Below are positions 51,342 to 59,873 of a DNA stretch of 64,000 nucleotides, piece after piece. The stretch is from positions 1 to 64,000 of the forward strand of contig JAKASE010000002.1 of assembly GCA_021819135.1 (NCBI GenBank), in the 5' to 3' direction. The notes under the pieces were generated by a model that worked only from the letters and a program-made list of their open reading frames with translations, made no database searches and was not told the DNA's origin. A program made the position numbers and the translations under genes. This stretch comes from Thermoplasmata archaeon. GTDB taxonomy: Archaea; Thermoplasmatota; Thermoplasmata; Lutacidiplasmatales; UBA184. How positions within the stretch are numbered: position 1 is the first letter of the stretch; the number at the start of each line of letters is the position of its first letter.

Positions 51342-53678
51342 ATGGCCCCGTTCCCCGACGGCTGGCTGCTCGACGTCACTGAGAGCGACGACGGACGGTC
51401 GGTCGTCCTCTGGGTGAAGTCCCGACGGACCGGCCGGGTCCGCCGCACCGCGGTCGAGTACCGGCCCCCGTTCCGGGTCACCGGGCCGCGCACCGAGCTC
51501 GCCCCGCTCGCGCGGTACCTCGGGGATCGGCCGGAGGTCGAAACGGTCACGCTCGGCTCCGGGCGTCCCTCGCTCTTCGATCGCCGGCCCCGCCCGATGC
51601 TCACGGTGACGCCGGCGCGCCTTCCGGCCCGACGGGCCCTCGCCCGGGCGGTCGACGCCTTCGGCGGGTACACCGCGTTCACCCTCTACGACGTCGACCT
51701 CGGCGCGCCGCAGCTCTACCACCTCACCCATGGCCTCTACCCCTTCGCCCCGGTCGTCGGCGCCGGCGCGGCGCTCGTCGCGACCGAGCCGCCCGAGACG
51801 ATCGACTACGCGACGCCCCCACTCCGCGTCGCCCGGCTCGAGGTCCGCATCGCCGGCGAGCGGCGGGGCCGGATCCCGCCGCCGGACGGACGGATCGGCG
51901 CGGTGCGCCTCGGGGACGTGACACTCGAGGGACCCGACGAGGCGGACCTGTTGCGGGCCCTCGTCGGCGAGCTCGCCGCGAGCGACCCGGATGTCCTGCT
52001 CACGCAGGGCGGGGACTCGTTCGACCTCCCCTGGCTCTACCGGCGCGCGGCGGCGTGCGGGATCGCGCCGGGGGAGTTCGCGCTCGGCCGCGAGCGGGCC
52101 GGCTTCCGCCCGACCCGGCCCGCCCGCACGTTCGAGTCGTACGGCCGGGTCCTCCACCGCGACGCGACGTTCCCCCTCCCCGGCCGGTTCCACATCGACC
52201 GGGAGAACTCGTTCCTCTACGACGACGCCGAGATCGCCGGGCTCGTCGACGCCGCCCGCCTCTCGCGCCTGTCCCTCCAGACGGTCGTCCGCCAGTCGCC
52301 GGGGACCTGCTTCACCGCGATGGAGATGGCGCACGCGCTCGCCCTCGGCGCGCACGTGCCGTGGAAGAAGAACCGCCCCGAGGGGTTCCGCCGGGGCGAC
52401 CGCCTGGTCGCCGCCGACCGGGGGGGCGTCATCTTCCTCCCGCCGGTCGGCGTGCACGACCGCGTCGACGAGTTCGACTTCGCGAGCCTCTACCCGCACA
52501 TCATGGTCCGCAAGAACCTCTCCGCGGAGACGCTCGAGTGCCGCTGTTGCCCGCGGACCCCGATCCGCGCTCCCGGCCTCGGCTACCGCTCGTGCGTCCG
52601 GCGGGTCGGCCTCATCCCCCGGACGCTCGCCCCGCTCCTCGCCCGTCGCCTCGCCTACAAGGCGGCGCTGAGGCAGCCGGGGATCTCGCCCGAGGAGGCC
52701 TCCCGCCTCACGCGCCGGGTGCGGATGCTGAAATGGATCCTCGTCACGGCGTTCGGGTACCAGGGGTACCGGAACGCGCGGTTCGGCCGGATCGAGTGCC
52801 ACGAGGCGATCAACGCCTACGCGCGCGACCTCCTCGCCTCGCTGATCCCCGTGGCGGAGCGGAGCGGCTACGCGGTCCTCCACGGGATCGTCGACTCGCT
52901 CTGGGTCCGCCCGGCGGACCCGCTCCGTCCGCCGGATCCCGAGGCGTTCGCGCGGGCGGTGACCGAGCGCTTCGACCTGCCGCTCGGCTACGAGGGCCGG
53001 TACCGCTGGATCGTGTTCCTCCCGGCGGTGACGCACGGGCTCGGCGTCCCGAACCGGTACTACGGGCTCTACGAGGACGGCGAGTTCAAGCTGCGCGGGA
53101 TCGGCGGTCGCCGCCATGACACGACCGGGCTCGTTCGGCGGTTCGAGAGCGAGGTCCTCTCGCTCTTCCGGCGAGCCCGGGACGCGGCCGGGGTGCACGC
53201 GCTCCTCCCGCGGGCGCTCGCTCGCGCCGACCTCATCGCCGCGCGCGTCGCCGCCGGCGACTGGCCGGTCGACGAGCTCCTCGTCCGCCACCGCGTCGGC
53301 CAGGACCCCGACGCGTTCGTCACGTTCACCGACTCGGTCGCGGCCCTCCGCCAGCTGGCCGAGGCCGGAGCCCGACGCGGCGCGGGGGAGTCGGTGCGGT
53401 TCGTCCTCCTCGACCGGGAGAGCCGCTCGTTCCGCCATCGGGTACGGGTCGCGGAGCTCCTCACCGGGGAGGAGCGGTACGACCGGGAGGCCTACCTCGA
53501 CCTCCTCGCACGGGACACGGAGACGCTCCTCGCCCCGCTCGGAGTGGAGCGGACCGCGCTCCTCGAGCGATGGGGGGTGGGGCCCGCACCCCCCCGCGGA
53601 CCGTACCGCTCCCCCGAGACGGCCGCCCAGTCGACCCTCGACGGCGCGCCCCGACCAGGGCCGCGCGCGCCAGCGTAG
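51342..53678 (+). CDS. Family B DNA polymerase, PolB2/Dpo2-like
   Basis: 778 aa. Motif A is DFASLYPHIM (Asp379), motif B keeps Lys464 and FGYQGYRN (471-478) but has lost the usual Asn, motif C is HGIVDSLWV: the first Asp of DTD is Ile516 while the metal-binding second Asp (518) remains. So polymerase activity may survive. The exonuclease domain looks inactive: RLEVRI stands where D-x-E is expected, though GGDSFDLPWL keeps one Asp. PolB2 proteins differ from replicative PolB and are linked to damage tolerance in Sulfolobus (from memory). PolD is presumably the replicase here. Confidence 0.85.
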   Translation: MAPFPDGWLLDVTESDDGRSVVLWVKSRRTGRVRRTAVEYRPPFRVTGPRTELAPLARYLGDRPEVETVTLGSGRPSLFDRRPRPMLTVTPARLPARRALARAVDAFGGYTAFTLYDVDLGAPQLYHLTHGLYPFAPVVGAGAALVATEPPETIDYATPPLRVARLEVRIAGERRGRIPPPDGRIGAVRLGDVTLEGPDEADLLRALVGELAASDPDVLLTQGGDSFDLPWLYRRAAACGIAPGEFALGRERAGFRPTRPARTFESYGRVLHRDATFPLPGRFHIDRENSFLYDDAEIAGLVDAARLSRLSLQTVVRQSPGTCFTAMEMAHALALGAHVPWKKNRPEGFRRGDRLVAADRGGVIFLPPVGVHDRVDEFDFASLYPHIMVRKNLSAETLECRCCPRTPIRAPGLGYRSCVRRVGLIPRTLAPLLARRLAYKAALRQPGISPEEASRLTRRVRMLKWILVTAFGYQGYRNARFGRIECHEAINAYARDLLASLIPVAERSGYAVLHGIVDSLWVRPADPLRPPDPEAFARAVTERFDLPLGYEGRYRWIVFLPAVTHGLGVPNRYYGLYEDGEFKLRGIGGRRHDTTGLVRRFESEVLSLFRRARDAAGVHALLPRALARADLIAARVAAGDWPVDELLVRHRVGQDPDAFVTFTDSVAALRQLAEAGARRGAGESVRFVLLDRESRSFRHRVRVAELLTGEERYDREAYLDLLARDTETLLAPLGVERTALLERWGVGPAPPRGPYRSPETAAQSTLDGAPRPGPRAPA

Positions 53679-54065
53679 CCGCATTCCGGGCCCGTGTCGT
53701 CCGGACCCCGCGCTGGGCCTCCCCCGCGCCGCGAGACCCGGCAGTTCGCCCGGAAGGCCGTGCGCGTTCCATGCTCCCGTCCTCGAACCGGCAGGGCGCA
53801 AGATCCGGGTGCCCGGGTCGTTTGCCCGCATGCCGCCTCGCAGGGTGCCGTCCGCCGAGCGCGTGGGACCGGACCGGACCGGTCGCCGAGCTTCGCCGGT
53901 GACCGTAGCGGCGCCGCTTTCGCACGATCCGCGGGAAGGGATGCGCGGGGGGGCCGGTTCCGGTGGAGGGCACCGATCGGGCGGACGGAGGTCGCGGGGC
54001 GAGCGCCCGTCGCTTTCCCGCGGTGGTCCGTCGGTCCTTTTAGCTCAGGGGCCCGTCGACCCGGA
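53679..54065 (+). other. 387-bp gap without a supportable gene
   Basis: Open frames cross it on both strands, but their products are Arg/Pro/Gly-rich and resemble no protein. No tRNA, rRNA or snoRNA box was recognised. The right end holds the TATA CCTTTTAGCT (54036-54045) of the HEAT gene. It is less GC-biased at third positions in every frame than the flanking genes. Confidence 0.5.
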
Positions 54066-55571
54066 GTGCGCGCCCGTGTCCGAAGGCCGGGCCTTCACGA
54101 TCCGCCTCGGAGCCGGGCCCGGCCGAAACCCGATCCCTCTCCACCGCCCACGGCCTCCCAGCGCGCGGCGGCGATCCGGGAGAGCGTCGTCCCCGGGGCG
54201 GTGCCCGACCTGGGCTCGCTCCTCGTGGCGCTCAGCGACCCCGTCGCGGGCGTGCGCCAGACGGCCGCGATCGCGCTCGGTCTCCTGAAGGACCCCCGGG
54301 CCCGGACCACGCTCGCGCTCGTGCTCTCCGACCCGGACGCGGCGGTGCGCGCCTCGGCGGCCGAGGCGCTCGGGGCGATCGGCCGGCCCGAGAGCCGCCC
54401 GGACCTCGAGCGGGCGCTGGACGACGGCGACGAGAAGGTCCGGACGAACGCGGGGTACGCGCTCGCCTACCTCGGCGACGCGCGTTCGCTCCCCGGATTG
54501 CGGGCCCATCTCGAGGACGCCTCCCCCGCGGTCCGTCGGGCGATCGCGACGGCGCTTGGCTCGGTGGGGAACGACGATGCGGTCTTCCTCCTCCACCGAA
54601 TGCTCCGGGACCCGGTCGACCGGGTCCGTCGCGAGGCGGTCCTCGCGATCGGCCGCTCGGAGTCCGCGCGCGAGCTCGAGGTGCTGCGGGAGTCCCTGTG
54701 GGACCCCTCGCGGCGGGTGCGGGTCGCGGCGGCGATCGTGCTGGGGCGGCACCGCGACCGGGCCGCAGTCCCGCTGCTGCTCGAGCGGCTCCGCGGACCG
54801 GAGACCTGGGAGAAGCCGGCCGTCCTGGTCGCCCTCGGGCGGATCGGGGCGCGCGAGGCCATCCCCATGCTCGTCGACGCGGCCGGCCATCCCGCCCACT
54901 GGGTGCGCGTCTGCGCGATCCATGCCCTCGGGGAGATGCGGGCTCCCGAGGGCCTTGCGATCGCCCGGGCCCACCTCGACGACGAAGCCTGGCCGGTCCG
55001 CGGGGCGGCCGCCATGGCGCTCGGGGACGTCGGAAGCGCCGAGGATCTTCCCGCGCTCCTCAAGCACCTCGCCGACCCGCATCCGTGGCCCCGCCGCAGC
55101 GCGACCTACGCGCTGGGGTACCTCGGGCTCGCGGAGGCGGCGCCCCGCATCCGGGAAGAGCTCGCAGACCCGGCCGCCGAGGTCCGTCTGGCCGCGGTGT
55201 GGGCGCTCGGTCGCCTGCACGACGACGGGGCACGCGACGCGCTCGTCCGCATGCTCTACACGGTCGCCCCGGACGGGCCGGAGAGCTCCCGGGGCGGCGA
55301 GCCCACGGAAGAGGGGGCGGTCCCCTCGGACGCCGAGGTCCGCCTCTTCCCCGCGGTCATCCAGGCGCTCGGGCGAATCGGTCACGGCGAGGAACCGGAT
55401 CCGATCGTGCACCGGGCGTTGCTCGCGGCCCGGGAGCGCTTGAGCGACGAGGAGCTCGACCGGACCGCGCGTCTTCCGATGCCCGAGGTCACCGTCGACC
55501 ATCCCGCGCCGACGGTCCGTCGCCTGTTCGAGAGCATCCTCCCGAGCCTCTCGGAGGATGACGGCACGTGA
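54066..55571 (+). CDS. HEAT-repeat protein, copy 2
   Basis: 501 aa. A short basic leader precedes about ten HEAT repeats (for example DPDAAVRASAAEALGAIGR, DPVDRVRREAVLAIGRS). Same length and order as copy 1 at 46470. GTG 54066 is chosen over the frame's upstream start at 53694 because a TATA box lies 26 nt before it and the upstream stretch is not protein-like. Its stop overlaps the GNAT gene (GTGA), so the scaffold is co-translated with an acetyltransferase. Confidence 0.85.
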   Translation: MRARVRRPGLHDPPRSRARPKPDPSPPPTASQRAAAIRESVVPGAVPDLGSLLVALSDPVAGVRQTAAIALGLLKDPRARTTLALVLSDPDAAVRASAAEALGAIGRPESRPDLERALDDGDEKVRTNAGYALAYLGDARSLPGLRAHLEDASPAVRRAIATALGSVGNDDAVFLLHRMLRDPVDRVRREAVLAIGRSESARELEVLRESLWDPSRRVRVAAAIVLGRHRDRAAVPLLLERLRGPETWEKPAVLVALGRIGAREAIPMLVDAAGHPAHWVRVCAIHALGEMRAPEGLAIARAHLDDEAWPVRGAAAMALGDVGSAEDLPALLKHLADPHPWPRRSATYALGYLGLAEAAPRIREELADPAAEVRLAAVWALGRLHDDGARDALVRMLYTVAPDGPESSRGGEPTEEGAVPSDAEVRLFPAVIQALGRIGHGEEPDPIVHRALLAARERLSDEELDRTARLPMPEVTVDHPAPTVRRLFESILPSLSEDDGT

Positions 55572-56509
55572 TCGTCCGCGAGCTGAGGGTCCGGGATGCG
55601 GCCGACCTCCTCGGCTTCCTCCAGCGGTACTTCCCCGAGGAGGAGGCGCTGCTCGGCACGCGGCCGGAGGGGTTCCTCGAGATCGTCCGCCGGCTCTTCC
55701 GCTGGGACGTACGGCTCGTCCTCGCGCTCCTGCGGCTCGTGCGGCGTCCGATCTTCCGCTTCTTCGTGATCGAGGACGGAGGGCGGCTGGTGGCGACGAC
55801 GCTGCTCACCTTCTCCAAGGCCGCGGGGTACGTCAGCATGGTCGTGGTCGACCCCGCGTACCGGCGCCGGGGGCTCGCCCGCGAGCTCCTCGACCGGGCG
55901 CGCCGGGCGACCCGCTCCCGGGGCAAGCCGTTCCTCGTCCTCGATGTCCTGGCCGCGAACGCGCCGGCCCGTGCGCTCTACGAACGCATCGGCTTCCGGA
56001 CGCTGCGCGCCACGGCGTACTATGTCCAGGACGCGCCCGAGTCGCTCCTTCCCGGTCCGACGGGGATCCCGGGGATCCGCCCGTTCGACCGGCGCGACGC
56101 GCCGGCGCTCGCGGCGATCGCCGGCCGCGGACGGCCCCCCGAGGTCGAGCGGGTCCTCCCCTCGACCCCTCGCGAGCTGACGGGATCGTCGTGGGAGGGC
56201 GCGTTGCTCGCGAGCGAGCTCACGGCATGGGTCTACGACCCGGGCTCCGGTCCCCAGGCCTGGGTCTCGGCCGCCGTCTCCCGGGCGACCGAGGCCGGTC
56301 ACCTCTCCTCGCCGATCGTCGGCCCTTCGGTCCCGGCCGAGGCGGCGGCATCGCTCGTGCGGACGGCCGCGGCGTGGTGCGCGGCACGCCGGGTCCCCCG
56401 CGTCATGACGATGGTCCCCGAGGAGAACACCGGCGGACGCGCGGCGCTCGAGGGGGTCGGCTTCCGATCGGTGATCCCGGTCCTGACGCTCTACCGGTCC
56501 GTCGCGTAG
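55568..56509 (+). CDS. Tandem-GNAT acetyltransferase
   Basis: 313 aa with two GNAT units. The first has a full acetyl-CoA site, MVVVDPAYRRRGLARELLDR, and ALYERIGFR; the second (about residues 165-310) has VPEENTGGRAALEGVGF with a weaker cofactor loop and is probably non-catalytic. GTG 55568 overlaps the HEAT protein stop. An acetylation target held by the HEAT protein is possible but unproven. Confidence 0.83.
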   Translation: MIVRELRVRDAADLLGFLQRYFPEEEALLGTRPEGFLEIVRRLFRWDVRLVLALLRLVRRPIFRFFVIEDGGRLVATTLLTFSKAAGYVSMVVVDPAYRRRGLARELLDRARRATRSRGKPFLVLDVLAANAPARALYERIGFRTLRATAYYVQDAPESLLPGPTGIPGIRPFDRRDAPALAAIAGRGRPPEVERVLPSTPRELTGSSWEGALLASELTAWVYDPGSGPQAWVSAAVSRATEAGHLSSPIVGPSVPAEAAASLVRTAAAWCAARRVPRVMTMVPEENTGGRAALEGVGFRSVIPVLTLYRSVA

Positions 56510-56524
56510 CCCCGTAGGTAGACG

Positions 56525-57808
56525 ATGCGCGTGGACGTCTACCTCTTCCCGGCGGTGGTGGGGGGAGGTCTCGGGGACATCGAGGAGGTGCTCGCCGCCG
56601 GTCGCCGGCTCGCCCGGGCCGGACACCCCGTCCTCCTCTACCGGCGTCGCGGCGTTCCGCTCCCCCGGTCGGTCGACGGGCCGTGGGACTGGCCCGCCGG
56701 CCTCGTGCGGACCGACCGTCCCGTCCCCAGGAACCGGGGGGCGCTCACCGTGGCCCCCGCGTGGGGCGTGAGCGCAGCAGCCGACCGGCCGGGGCGCCTC
56801 GGCCGGGGAGGGGCGTGGGCCGGCGAGGCCGCGGAGATCGAACGGGTGTACGGCGAGACGCGGACGCTGCACGTCAGTCTCGAGGAGTTCGCCCGGACGC
56901 TCACGAGCGGGGCGGAGTCCCGGGAGCGCCTGCGCGAGGGCGGGGTCCGATCGCGGGAGCTCGGGAAAGGCATGCGCGGGGTGCGGTCGCGGGGGGAGGT
57001 CACGGAGTTCCGCGCGGCGTTCGCCCGGTTCCGGGCGTTCGACCGGCCGAACCTCCTCCACCTGTTCACGACGTTCCGCTACGATCCGGGTTTCGCCCGG
57101 GAGTTCCCGAACGCGGTCGAGGTCGGCCCGCTGTGGCCCCAGCGGTTCCGGCCGGTCCCTCCGAGGCGCCCGGGGCGCCGGGCGACCGCGCGCCGATGGG
57201 TCTGGTACGCGAGCCCGTCGAGCGCCGCCGCGATCCTGCCGAGCGTTCTCGAGGGGCTGGCCGAAGACACCCGTCCGCTCGCCTCGCTCTACGTGCGGTC
57301 CCCGCGTCCGCTGCCGGCGACGTCTCCGAGCCCGGTCCCGCTCCTCGTGGAGACCGACCCGGTCGACCCCCGACGGTGGAACGCGCGGTTCCGCGCGGCG
57401 GACGTGCGGATCGTCACCGGGAGCCGCTCGCTCCTCGAGGCGATCGAGGTCGGCGGCCCGTTCCTCTACTTCAACGGGATCCTCGGGAGCGGCGCGCGCC
57501 GGCGTCGGCACCGACCGGAGAAGCTACTCGCGCTCCTCGATCTGGCGCGACGCGCCGGCGTTCCGCCTGACGTGCGCCGCGATCTCGCCGACTTCTCGAT
57601 CGGGCGGCGGGTCGCGCGTGTCGTGCATCGGGTCGCGGTCCGGGACGGGGGCTGGCGTCGTTTCGCGCGCCTCCCGAGGGGGACCGGGTTCGCGCCCCCG
57701 TTCGAGGACGCCGGCCGGCTGATCGCCCGGGTGGCGGCCGCGCTCGCGAGACCGGGTTCGGATGCGACGCGCATCGTTGCACGCGTCCGGGCGCGTTCGA
57801 ATCCTTAA
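56525..57808 (+). CDS. Unknown protein, possibly glycosyltransferase-like
   Basis: 427 aa, no family recognised. The start MRVDVYLFPAVVGGGLGDIE resembles the first strand and glycine loop of GT-B glycosyltransferases, and a second Rossmann-like half is suggested by VWYASPSSAAAILPSVLE, SPVPLLVETDPVDP and RIVTGSRSLLEAIEVGGPF. The last resembles the donor-side helix of nucleotide-sugar enzymes. The middle (about 100-185) is Arg-rich and probably disordered. No membrane segment. It follows the GNAT gene by 15 nt. The GT-B reading is a guess. Confidence 0.62.
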   Translation: MRVDVYLFPAVVGGGLGDIEEVLAAGRRLARAGHPVLLYRRRGVPLPRSVDGPWDWPAGLVRTDRPVPRNRGALTVAPAWGVSAAADRPGRLGRGGAWAGEAAEIERVYGETRTLHVSLEEFARTLTSGAESRERLREGGVRSRELGKGMRGVRSRGEVTEFRAAFARFRAFDRPNLLHLFTTFRYDPGFAREFPNAVEVGPLWPQRFRPVPPRRPGRRATARRWVWYASPSSAAAILPSVLEGLAEDTRPLASLYVRSPRPLPATSPSPVPLLVETDPVDPRRWNARFRAADVRIVTGSRSLLEAIEVGGPFLYFNGILGSGARRRRHRPEKLLALLDLARRAGVPPDVRRDLADFSIGRRVARVVHRVAVRDGGWRRFARLPRGTGFAPPFEDAGRLIARVAAALARPGSDATRIVARVRARSNP

Positions 57809-57810
57809 TC
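57803..57810 (+). promoter_or_regulatory. TATA box inside the end of the preceding gene
   Basis: CCTTAATC, centred 27 nt before ATG 57834, overlaps the last codons and TAA of the unknown gene. It fits a leaderless start for the M29-like gene. Confidence 0.5.
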
Positions 57811-57833
57811 GGCCGAAGTCCCTGCCCTCGCCG

Positions 57834-58943
57834 ATGCGGGGCGACGAGGCGAGCCCGCCCGCGGTCGCCCGGGCGATCGTCGGGAGCGCGCTCGCCCTCC
57901 GGCGGGGCGAGCACGTGGCCGTCGTGAGCTGGAACCACACCCTCCCCTGGGCCGCGGCGTGCGTGGCGGAGGCGCGCCGGGTCGGCGCCCGTCCGTTCCT
58001 CCTCCTCGAGGACGAGACCGCGTTCTGGCGGAGCCTCGATCTCGCCCCATCGGCCCGGGCCTGGTCGGGGATGAGCGGCCCCGTGCGCGCCGCGTTGGCG
58101 CGCGCGAACGCGCTCGTCTACTTCCCCGGTCCGGCGGACCGCCCGCGGCTCCGCGCGCTGCCCCCCTCCATCCTCGCTCCGTTTCTCGGTCGGGACGACG
58201 AGTGGCTCCGGCGCACCCGCGCCGCCCGGGCGCGCGGGGTGCGCTGTCTCCTGGGATACGCCTCCGACGCCCAGGCCGAGCATTGGGGGATTCCCGGGGC
58301 GACCTGGCGGACCCAGCTCATCCGCGGGATCACCGACGTCGATTACGGGGCCCTCCGCCGGACCGCCGTGCGCGCGAGCCGGCTCCTCCATCGGGGACGG
58401 GAGCTCTCGGTCATGGCCGCGAACGGGACGGAGCTCTCCCTCCGGCTCCGCGGGCGCCGCCCCTGGGTCGACGACGGGATGGTCGACGCGACCGATCGGA
58501 GGGAAGGCCGCCCCCTCACGACCGCCCCGGCCGGCTCGATCGTGGTGGCCGTCGATGAGCGAAGCGCCGAGGGGACCGTCGTCGCGAACCGGCCGAGCTT
58601 CCTCTCCGGTGGTCGGGCCGAGGGTGGTCAGTGGGAGATCGAGAAGGGGAGGCTGCGCAACTACTGGTACACCGAGGGCGGCGACGCCTTCGAATCGGAG
58701 TTCGTCTCGGCCCCGAGGGGCCGGGAGATCGTGAGCCTCTTCGCGCTCGGCCTCAACCCCTCCCTTCCGGGCGGGGTCCCGCAGGCGGAGGACCAGGAGG
58801 AGGGTGCGGTGACGATCGCGATCGGGGGGAACGCGCTCTACGGGGGGAGGAACCGCTGCCGGTATCTCTCCTGGCTCGCGGTCGGGGAGGCGACGGTCGC
58901 GGTCGATGGGCAGCCGCTCTGTGACCGGGGGAAGGTCCTCTAG
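57834..58943 (+). CDS. M29 aminopeptidase-like protein with lost metal ligands
   Basis: 369 aa. The fold is recognised from RRGEHVAVVSWNHTLP at the start, GTELSLRLRGRRPWVDDG in the middle and FALGLNPSLPGG near the end. In active M29 peptidases the closing region reads GTxHIALG with a later H-x-D; here it is GAVTIAIGGN and LSWLAVGEATVAVDG, so His and His/Asp ligands are absent. Either a non-peptidase relative (the fold is shared with the ring-opening enzyme NicX) or a dead copy. ATG 57834 is TATA-supported. Confidence 0.7.
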   Translation: MRGDEASPPAVARAIVGSALALRRGEHVAVVSWNHTLPWAAACVAEARRVGARPFLLLEDETAFWRSLDLAPSARAWSGMSGPVRAALARANALVYFPGPADRPRLRALPPSILAPFLGRDDEWLRRTRAARARGVRCLLGYASDAQAEHWGIPGATWRTQLIRGITDVDYGALRRTAVRASRLLHRGRELSVMAANGTELSLRLRGRRPWVDDGMVDATDRREGRPLTTAPAGSIVVAVDERSAEGTVVANRPSFLSGGRAEGGQWEIEKGRLRNYWYTEGGDAFESEFVSAPRGREIVSLFALGLNPSLPGGVPQAEDQEEGAVTIAIGGNALYGGRNRCRYLSWLAVGEATVAVDGQPLCDRGKVL

Positions 58944-59604
58944 ACGGACGGTCGGCCGCGCGTTCTTCGACCGTCCGACGGTGCGGGTCGCGCGGGACCT
59001 CCTCGGGATGGGCCTCCGGGTCCGGGACGGCCGTCGCTGGAGGGCGGTGCGGCTCGTCGAGACGGAGGCGTACGTGGCGGACGACCCCGCGAACCACGCC
59101 TACCGGGGCCCGACCCGGCGCAACCGGTCGATGTTCCTCCGACCCGGGACCCTCTATGTCTACCGGATCCACCAGGTCGTCTGCGCGAACGTCGTGACGC
59201 GGTCGGGCGAGGCGGTCCTCTTGCGCGCCGGAGAGCCCCGCACCCCCGGCCTCGCCTCGCCGTCGGGTCCGGGGCGACTGTGCCGGGTGCTGGGGCTATC
59301 CCTCGCCGATGACGGACAGGACCTCGTACGGGGCTTCCGCATCCGACTCGATGCCCGAAAGGGACCGACCGGTCGGGTGATCGTCGGGCCCCGGGTGGGC
59401 CTGCGTCGCGCAGCGGAGCGTCCGCTGCGCTTCCTGCTCGCCGAGAGCCGCTGGGTCTCCGCGCCGCGACCGCGTCCGTCCCGGCCGCTCAGCGCAGCTT
59501 GGCCCACGCGTAGCCCCGGCGGCGGGGCGAGGCGCCGAAGCCGCACGAGGCGCAGACGCCCTTCTGCCGGTGGAACGAGTGGCTGCCGCAACGCCGGCAG
59601 ATGA
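58906..59604 (+). CDS. mpg: 3-methyladenine (alkyladenine) DNA glycosylase, AAG type
   Basis: 232 aa. AAG motifs: FFDRPTVRVARDLLG, VETEAYVADDPANHAY with the catalytic Glu, RRNRSMFLRPGTLYVY and GRLCRVLGLS. It removes alkylated and deaminated purines. Either ATG 58906 or GTG 58921 may start it; both overlap the previous gene. The family core ends near VSAPRPRP (about residue 190), and the remaining 40-odd residues are Arg/Ser-rich and lie antisense to rpl37e, so the stop at 59602 is read through by default. An ogt gene sits 450 bp away: an alkylation-repair neighbourhood. Confidence 0.85.
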   Translation: MGSRSVTGGRSSRRTVGRAFFDRPTVRVARDLLGMGLRVRDGRRWRAVRLVETEAYVADDPANHAYRGPTRRNRSMFLRPGTLYVYRIHQVVCANVVTRSGEAVLLRAGEPRTPGLASPSGPGRLCRVLGLSLADDGQDLVRGFRIRLDARKGPTGRVIVGPRVGLRRAAERPLRFLLAESRWVSAPRPRPSRPLSAAWPTRSPGGGARRRSRTRRRRPSAGGTSGCRNAGR

Positions 59605-59650
59605 TGTGGACGATCTTGCCGCCGCGCCGGGCCGGTGTTCCTTTTCCCAT
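59489..59650 (-). CDS. rpl37e: Ribosomal protein L37e
   Basis: 53 aa: starts MGKGTPARRGGKIVHIIC; the zinc site is CRRCGSHSFHRQKGVCASCG and the end is RRRGYAWAKLR. Size, zinc C-x2-C...C-x2-C and basic tail match archaeal L37e. It lies 10 nt downstream of the LSm gene, a pairing conserved in many archaea. Overlaps the 3' end of mpg on the other strand by 116 nt. Confidence 0.96.
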   Translation of the reverse strand: MGKGTPARRGGKIVHIICRRCGSHSFHRQKGVCASCGFGASPRRRGYAWAKLR

Positions 59651-59660
59651 CGAATACCCC

Positions 59661-59873
59661 CTACGGAGAGATGTAGATGATCGAGTCCCCGCGGACGAGC
59701 GTCAGGCCCGTGCGGGGGGTGACCTCCCCGGCCAGGACCTCCTCGGCCGCGGAGAGGACGAGGTTGAGATGCTGGTCGTAGGCGTCGAGGACGCCGCGGT
59801 AGGAGCGTCCGCCCTTCATCTCCACGAGCACGCGCTTGTGGAGGCTCTGCTGGAGGACGTCGAGCGGCTTCAT
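59661..59873 (-). CDS. Sm-like archaeal protein (LSm)
   Basis: 70 aa Sm fold: PLDVLQQSLHKRVLVEMKGG, RSYRGVLDAYDQHLNLVL (Sm1 with the D-x-H-x-N RNA-binding residues) and LVRGDSIIYISP (Sm2 RGD). Forms heptameric rings that bind U-rich RNA. ATG 59873 is about 32 nt after minus-strand CTCTTAAGAA (59901-59910). Co-transcribed with rpl37e. Confidence 0.96.
   Translation of the reverse strand: MKPLDVLQQSLHKRVLVEMKGGRSYRGVLDAYDQHLNLVLSAAEEVLAGEVTPRTGLTLVRGDSIIYISP

Noticed and set aside
53760-53790. T-loop-like CCGGTTCGAGG on the minus strand
   Set aside because: Flanking bases cannot form a T stem or acceptor stem.
53461-53973. Minus-strand frame covering part of the 387-bp gap
   Set aside because: Composition is Arg/Gly/Pro shadow-like, overlaps the PolB2 end antisense and lacks a promoter or ribosome-binding site.
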